In this document: one piece after another, positions 5,923 through 8,690 of the stretch
How positions within the stretch are numbered: the first letter of the stretch is position 1
Layout: the number at the start of each line of letters is the position of its first letter
Assembly: GCA_964415465.1 (NCBI GenBank)
Contig: CAYQAL010000031.1
Span: 1-8,690, forward strand
DNA length: 8,690 nt
Direction: 5' to 3'
DNA from: JAGOTP01 sp964415465
GTDB taxonomy: Bacteria > Patescibacteriota > Patescibacteriia > 2-12-FULL-60-25
Position numbers and translations under genes: made by a program
The notes under the pieces: model-generated
What the model was told of the DNA's origin: nothing
The model's database searches: none
The model's input: only the letters and a program-made list of their open reading frames with translations

Positions 5923-5948
5923 CAGATCAATTCATTTGTGTACTTTTT

Positions 5949-7175
5949 GTGATACAAGCTCTTTTTCGCTTTCTAAAACGGGAACAATCTGCCTACCAGA
6001 GCCTATCCGCGGGCGGACGACGTCTGCTTATCTCGACGCTGCTAGCTGGTATCGCCGAGCCAATGTCGAGTGCGTTTTCGAATGCCTATTTGTGGCGACA
6101 TTTGCATAGTGTTCCGGCGCTCGTTATTTGGAATACATTGTTCTTTGTCTTCTTATGCGTGGGTTTTGGATTAAATGGCTGGCTGATGCGACGTTACTCC
6201 TTGTCTCGGACCTTTTTGATTGGTTGTATGATCAAAGGTATTGTTCCGTTCCTGTTGATCATCGTGCGTCCGGAGCAGCTCACGAGTGTTGCGATTCTGG
6301 GGGCTCTTTTGGGACTTGGTGGCGGATTTTATTGGGGGAGTCGGAACCTGTTCACGCTTCGAAAAACATCAGATCGCGATCGCCTCTATTACGGAGGTCT
6401 TGAAAGCGTCATCGGAACAGCGATTAATATCGTCATCCCGTTTCTTGTCGGATCAGTCTTCCTTTTCGCGAATGAGACACATCTCGCAGCGGTCGAGATC
6501 GTCTATGCTGTTTTTGCGTTCGTTGGGTTTCTCTTCTTATGTCTTTCTGGGCTAAGCATGCAGGGCGAGCCCGAACAGGATCATGCACCGCGTACCTTGT
6601 TCATCCCGAAGCCGTCTTCTCGCTGGAATAAGTTGCGCCTTTTGGAGGTGGTTCACGGTCTCCATGGCGGTCTCGAAACGGTTATCCCAACGATCATGAT
6701 CCTGTTATTGGTTGGCAACGAAGGTGCACTTGGACTGATCTCATCGCTTTCCGCCTGTATTGCGCTCGTTTCTACGTATGTCGTCGGTCGTCTTGCGAAG
6801 AAGCACCATCGGGCGAATCTTCTCTCGATTTGGATCATCGTGGGGCTTGTGGGAAGCTTGATCTTCTCTATCGCGTACTCTTCATGGAGTGTCTTGTTGT
6901 ACATGGGGCTTGTCTCAGTGGTGGGAAGTACGCGTTGGATTACGCTCGCGTCAATTATGTATGATGCCGTTGACCAAGAATCAGGACACGCATCAGAGCA
7001 CTACGCTTTTATTTACGATCGCGAAATTTGGTTGAATGTCGGTCGCGTACTCGCGCTTATGTTGTTACTTGGATTGTATGCGCTCTCCCCCTATTGGACG
7101 ATCCGTCTCGCCTTGGTTGGCGGAATGTTGATGCAGTTCTTTACGTATCGGCTGTCGAGGGAGTTGTCGAAGTAG
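5949..7175 (+). CDS. MFS family transporter, 12 transmembrane helices
   Basis: A 408-residue membrane protein with twelve hydrophobic segments in two blocks of six: about residues 25-45, 57-77, 86-106, 112-130, 155-172, 182-202, then 236-254, 258-277, 290-310, 315-335, 362-382 and 384-402. A hydrophilic central loop separates the blocks (QGEPEQDHAPRT...KPSSRWNKL). The loop between helices 2 and 3 carries NGWLMRRYSLSRTF, the place of the MFS motif A (G...DR.GRR), in a degenerate form. The region after helix 4 has GGGFYWGSRNLFTLRKTSDR. It is a secondary transporter of the major facilitator superfamily and the substrate is not inferable. The frame starts with GTG at 5949; the next Met is inside helix 1, so GTG is the best start. 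No operator like the one ahead of the MerR gene is found upstream, so control by that regulator is not supported. Confidence 0.85.
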   Translation: MIQALFRFLKREQSAYQSLSAGGRRLLISTLLAGIAEPMSSAFSNAYLWRHLHSVPALVIWNTLFFVFLCVGFGLNGWLMRRYSLSRTFLIGCMIKGIVPFLLIIVRPEQLTSVAILGALLGLGGGFYWGSRNLFTLRKTSDRDRLYYGGLESVIGTAINIVIPFLVGSVFLFANETHLAAVEIVYAVFAFVGFLFLCLSGLSMQGEPEQDHAPRTLFIPKPSSRWNKLRLLEVVHGLHGGLETVIPTIMILLLVGNEGALGLISSLSACIALVSTYVVGRLAKKHHRANLLSIWIIVGLVGSLIFSIAYSSWSVLLYMGLVSVVGSTRWITLASIMYDAVDQESGHASEHYAFIYDREIWLNVGRVLALMLLLGLYALSPYWTIRLALVGGMLMQFFTYRLSRELSK

Positions 7176-7176
7176 G

Positions 7177-7196
7177 AATGGCTTAAGCTATTTTTT
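7177..7196 (+). terminator. short terminator after the MFS gene
   Basis: AATGGC (7177-7182) pairs with GCTATT (7187-7192), with one G-U, around TTAA and followed by a run of six T ending at 7196. The stem is weak, but it sits 2 bases after the stop codon. Confidence 0.5.
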
Positions 7197-7220
7197 AGGA
7201 GAGAGCGGTTTGCCTCGATA

Positions 7221-7229
7221 TGGTATGCT
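7221..7229 (+). promoter_or_regulatory. extended -10 promoter of the exported protein gene
   Basis: TGGTATGCT (TGn + TATGCT) with no recognisable -35. Initiation near 7236 gives a leader of about 20 bases to the ATG at 7256. The ATG at 7220 overlaps this element, which argues against it as the start. Confidence 0.4.
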
Positions 7230-7255
7230 TTAGAAGTTCTATTCACTTCTTCTCT

Positions 7256-8068
7256 ATGCCCTTTTCCTCTCTTTTTAGAAAAGCAATTGCGGTTTCGGTA
7301 GTTGTTTCCTCATTCGCTGCTTGCTTGCCTGTACAAGCGCAAACCATGTCTCCCGTTACGTGGAGTGATGTGACTAGCTTCAAGCTCGACATGTTGAGTC
7401 TTAATCCGGTTCCTTCTGGGGACAACGATTTTAACGACATGTACTGCCAGTTTGGAGTGAGAGGGGTTCCACGGTCTGAGGTGGATGAATTCAGCCCAGG
7501 TCCTGGCTACGAGTACTATCAGCCAACTTGGGAGCGTAAGACTATTAATACGGCCCACGGCGCGCTTTCCCTTGAGCTTCCAAGCCCATCCAGTTACAAC
7601 CAGCGAGACTACACTTTTCCGGATGGTCGCAAGCTTCAGCATTATTCGATCGTCAGCAACACGCAGTTTCGCTTTGGACCATTTGTTCGCTTTAGCATGA
7701 TGAACCCAGCGACCGGAGCGTCTTGTGGGATTAATCGTGAGTTCCGTCTGGACGTCGAAAAGCGTTCCCTCAAAGACATTGAGCGCATTCACAACGAAAA
7801 TGTTCAGGCCAAAATTCGCTCAGGTGAACTCGCCAAAGCCAACGTACTGAAGCCGATCCGCTTAACGATCGGCGGTAAGCAGGCGCTCATCCTTCCGGTC
7901 GAAGCGTACGATCTCGACGTGTACAAATACGGAAAACTCTTGATTGAATACAAGAAAGGCGTTGTGGCACATCTCTCCAAAGAGACAGGTGCAGCTTATA
8001 TTGGTCAGCCGGCAGGCGTGCCGGAGCTCGATTTCTCGTTGTTCCGCGTTGCTGAATCGATTCGCTAG
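7256..8068 (+). CDS. exported protein of unknown function
   Basis: A 270-residue protein with a clear signal peptide: MPFSSLFRKAIAVSVVVSSF leads to a small-residue cleavage site, VQA, at residues 26-28. The mature part has no membrane helices. It contains NDFNDMYCQFGVRG near its start, an aromatic stretch (GPGYEYYQPTWERK), the segment FRFGPFVRFSMM, a second cysteine in ASCGINREFRLD that could pair with the first, a charged helix (RSLKDIERIHNENVQAK), and a beta-rich end (IRLTIGGKQALILPVEAYDL; YGKLLIEYKKG). I do not recognise a family. Cys23 in SFAAC is not in a proper lipobox because Phe is at -3, so secretion is more likely than lipid anchoring. The frame also has an ATG at 7220, giving 12 more residues before the signal peptide, but the probable promoter overlaps it. 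It ends 19 bp before a strong terminator. Confidence 0.82.
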   Translation: MPFSSLFRKAIAVSVVVSSFAACLPVQAQTMSPVTWSDVTSFKLDMLSLNPVPSGDNDFNDMYCQFGVRGVPRSEVDEFSPGPGYEYYQPTWERKTINTAHGALSLELPSPSSYNQRDYTFPDGRKLQHYSIVSNTQFRFGPFVRFSMMNPATGASCGINREFRLDVEKRSLKDIERIHNENVQAKIRSGELAKANVLKPIRLTIGGKQALILPVEAYDLDVYKYGKLLIEYKKGVVAHLSKETGAAYIGQPAGVPELDFSLFRVAESIR

Positions 8069-8080
8069 ACCAATATTGGT
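8069..8080. repeat. 12-bp perfect palindrome after the stop codon
   Basis: ACCAATATTGGT directly follows the TAG stop of the exported-protein gene and precedes the terminator by 7 bp. It could be a protein site or part of a larger RNA structure. No second copy was noticed in the window. Confidence 0.4.
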
Positions 8081-8087
8081 TTGAAAG

Positions 8088-8128
8088 AAAACTCTCCGCT
8101 TCAATAGAGAAGCGGAGAGTTTTGTTTT
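8088..8128. terminator. strong bidirectional intrinsic terminator
   Basis: A perfect 15-bp stem, AAAACTCTCCGCTTC (8088-8102) with its complement (8109-8123), and loop AATAGA. On the plus strand it ends in TTTTGTTTT. On the minus strand it ends in GTTTTCTTTC, 13 bp after the stop of the small peptide gene at 8136-8192. It serves both converging genes. Confidence 0.9.
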
Positions 8129-8135
8129 GGCATGC

Positions 8136-8192
8136 TTATTTCTTCTTTTTTGGTTTTTTCACTTCTTTGCGTGGAGATTCGCCTTTGGCCAT
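8136..8192 (-). CDS. 18-residue lysine-rich small protein
   Basis: A short frame encodes MAKGESPRKEVKKPKKKK and ends in TAA. The composition is extreme: eight of the last ten residues are lysine, with a 'KKPKKKK' tail. I recall that very small proteins of the form 'M(A/P)KG...K(R)E.KKPKK' are widespread in bacteria and often missed, which favours a real gene; this is recollection and not a search. Context also supports it. A strong terminator follows its stop on the same strand, and an AT-rich stretch with a -10-like TATACT (8230-8235, minus strand) lies about 38 bp upstream. No Shine-Dalgarno sequence is seen. Such a peptide could bind RNA, ribosomes or DNA through charge, but no function can be stated. 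Confidence 0.6.
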   Translation of the reverse strand: MAKGESPRKEVKKPKKKK

Positions 8193-8229
8193 AGGAAAGA
8201 TCTAGAGTAAGTAAGAATCGACGTGAGGA

Positions 8230-8235
8230 AGTATA
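8230..8235 (-). promoter_or_regulatory. candidate -10 element for the small basic peptide gene
   Basis: TATACT on the minus strand within GGTATATACTTCC. Initiation near 8223 would give a leader of about 30 bases before the ATG at 8192. No convincing -35 was found, so the call is weak. Confidence 0.3.
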
Positions 8236-8262
8236 TACCAAAAAACAGTGTAATACCTAAAT

Positions 8263-8349
8263 TTAAGAGTTCGAAATAACCAAAAATCCAGTCTCTCGAT
8301 CGAATTCATCAGAAATTGCTCGTACGAGTTTGTGAATAGGGAGCGTCAT
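8263..8349 (-). CDS. possible 28-residue small protein, hypothetical
   Basis: A frame with ATG at 8349 and TAA at 8263. It reads MTLPIHKLVRAISDEF and continues DRETGFLVISNS. The residue mix (amphipathic helix, then a hydrophobic strand) looks like protein and not like random translation. AGGA lies 4 bases before the ATG, one of the few Shine-Dalgarno-like sequences in the window. The frame upstream is closed by a TAG two codons before the ATG. It could be a tiny gene, or the tail of a decayed larger gene together with the frame at 8356-8433. Not recognised. Confidence 0.3.
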   Translation of the reverse strand: MTLPIHKLVRAISDEFDRETGFLVISNS

Positions 8350-8355
8350 TGCTTC

Positions 8356-8433
8356 CTACGGTGTTAACCCCAAGCTCTTCACCAGCGCCTGCGACAGATT
8401 GAGGTAGATGAAAGAGCTCTTTCGAAGCTTCAT
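8356..8433 (-). CDS. possible 25-residue small protein or gene remnant
   Basis: A frame from ATG (8433) to TAG (8356) that begins MKLRKSSFIYLNL and ends SQALVKSLGLTP. It starts 11 bp after the SET-domain stop and is in the same frame as the next small frame (8263-8349), separated only by TAG, Glu and Ala codons. Read through the TAG, the two would make one protein of about 55 residues. The ATG lies in the arm of an inverted repeat. Real translation is uncertain. Confidence 0.2.
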   Translation of the reverse strand: MKLRKSSFIYLNLSQALVKSLGLTP

Positions 8434-8437
8434 CTAC
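8404..8437. repeat. inverted repeat behind the SET-domain gene
   Basis: GTAGATGAA (8404-8412) and TTCATCTAC (8429-8437) form a 9-bp perfect stem around 16 bases. The inner part overlaps the 14-bp palindrome GAAAGAGCTCTTTC (8410-8423). It begins 8 bp after the SET stop codon on the minus strand. No T-tract follows, so it may be an mRNA-end or stability hairpin, or a protein site, instead of a standard terminator. Confidence 0.5.
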
Positions 8438-8444
8438 TCACTCT

Positions 8445-8690
8445 TTAGACGTACTTCTCTCTCAACCAAGAAGAGACGTAGTCGCCATATGCATCACGCA
8501 CAGGTTGAGGCACGTTCGCGTACGCGCCGATCACCTTTCTGCAGGCGGCTGTTCCGCATTTGCATTCCATGCGCCAGTCACTGTCTTCGGTCATATCGTA
8601 ATCCCAGGTAAGTTCTTCGCCCTTCTTGATGTTTTTCATGGCGACCAGTGTTGTGCGCCCACGAATCCCGCAATTTGGATCACAGGAATG
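8445..8690 (-). CDS. SET-domain protein lysine methyltransferase, C-terminal part (5' end outside window)
   Basis: The frame is open to the right edge, so the ATG at 8639 is internal and the N-terminal half is missing. The 81 visible residues begin HSCDPNCGIRG, the conserved (N)HSCxPN motif that builds the SET knot, followed by TTLVAMKNIKKGEELTWDYD, where 'I.kGeELTwDY' holds the catalytic tyrosine. A post-SET cysteine cluster then appears (CKCGTAACRKVI), which in this family binds zinc and closes the lysine channel. The tail is PQPVRDAYGDYVSSWLREKY. The enzyme should transfer a methyl group from SAM to a protein lysine. The bacterial target is unknown; bacterial SET proteins can act on nucleoid proteins, ribosomal proteins or surface proteins. 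No signal peptide can be judged. Domain identity is very clear and the substrate is unknown. Confidence 0.92.
   Translation of the reverse strand, partial: HSCDPNCGIRGRTTLVAMKNIKKGEELTWDYDMTEDSDWRMECKCGTAACRKVIGAYANVPQPVRDAYGDYVSSWLREKYV

Noticed and set aside
5883..5948. Control of the MFS transporter by the TipAS-type regulator
   Set aside because: The gap ahead of the MFS gene has no TTGACC-19 promoter or ACG...CGT core, so the tempting regulator-efflux link is not supported by the sequence.
7319..7327. Lipobox at SFAAC in the exported protein
   Set aside because: Phe at -3 does not fit the lipobox rule, and a better signal peptidase I site (VQA) follows.
8637..8639. ATG as the start of the SET-domain gene
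   Set aside because: The frame upstream encodes HSCDPNCGIRGRTTLVA, an essential SET motif, up to the window edge. The gene is cut by the window and does not begin here.
1..8690. Alternative genetic code (TGA as glycine, as in some candidate phyla)
   Set aside because: The gene at 2035 ends with TGA directly ahead of a strong terminator, and no conserved domain is interrupted by an in-frame TGA.
1..8690. CRISPR array, transposon, toxin-antitoxin or other defence system
   Set aside because: No regularly spaced repeats, transposase motifs or nuclease genes are present. The small Xre gene pairs with a DUF2975 membrane protein, not a toxin.

Overview
The window looks like a chromosomal segment of a Patescibacteria (candidate phyla radiation) genome. 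This rests on protein style, not on a marker gene. Three things point that way. The membrane-anchored protein at 2035-2727 carries a 'CPDGSxVGR...CEFAxCP' cysteine motif that I associate with that group. The CAP-domain protein at 3278-4183 carries two of the 'L.GRI.L.VE..GEAWYI.P' repeats typical of the same lineages. Most genes also lack a clear Shine-Dalgarno sequence. There is no rRNA, tRNA, ribosomal protein, CRISPR array or transposase to confirm the assignment. Stop codons are TAA, TAG and TGA, so the code is the standard bacterial one and not the TGA=Gly code of Gracilibacteria/Absconditabacteria.

Layout. A SAM-dependent methyltransferase runs in from the left edge (+, to 784). It converges on a leftward pair: a patatin-like phospholipase (840-1673) and, upstream of it, a small YkvA/DUF1232 membrane protein (1737-1988). 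Divergent from that pair is the secreted or membrane-anchored cysteine-motif protein (2035-2727). It ends at a strong 15-bp bidirectional terminator shared with a leftward DoxX-like four-helix membrane protein (2798-about 3205). Upstream of that lies the exported CAP-domain protein (3278-4183, -). The 103-bp gap between the CAP gene and a rightward MerR/TipAS-type regulator (4287-5057) holds a textbook MerR-type promoter with a 19-bp spacer and an ACGTTGCGT core. The MerR gene ends in a terminator that contains its own stop codon.

Rightward genes follow: a DUF2975 membrane protein and an Xre-type regulator in a tight two-gene unit (5170-5882), a 12-helix MFS transporter (5949-7175) and an exported protein of unknown function (7256-8068). 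A second strong bidirectional terminator (8088-8123) separates these from a leftward set at the right edge: an 18-codon lysine-rich peptide gene (8136-8192), a roughly 250-bp stretch with two tiny same-frame reading frames and an inverted repeat, and the C-terminal half of a SET-domain lysine methyltransferase (8445-8690, N-terminus off the window).

How they fit together. The region is a mosaic of short transcription units, not one pathway. The best-supported regulatory circuit is the TipAS-type MerR protein controlling its own promoter and, because the sites overlap, possibly the divergent CAP gene. The DUF2975-Xre pair is a second regulator/membrane-protein module. Several genes appear to start from extended -10 promoters (TGnTATGAT, TGGCATAAT, TGGTATGCT) with very short or no leader. 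I found no convincing new defence or mobile system. The points most worth a second look are the MerR/CAP intergenic region, the SET-domain enzyme with the small reading frames behind it, and the 18-residue basic peptide.
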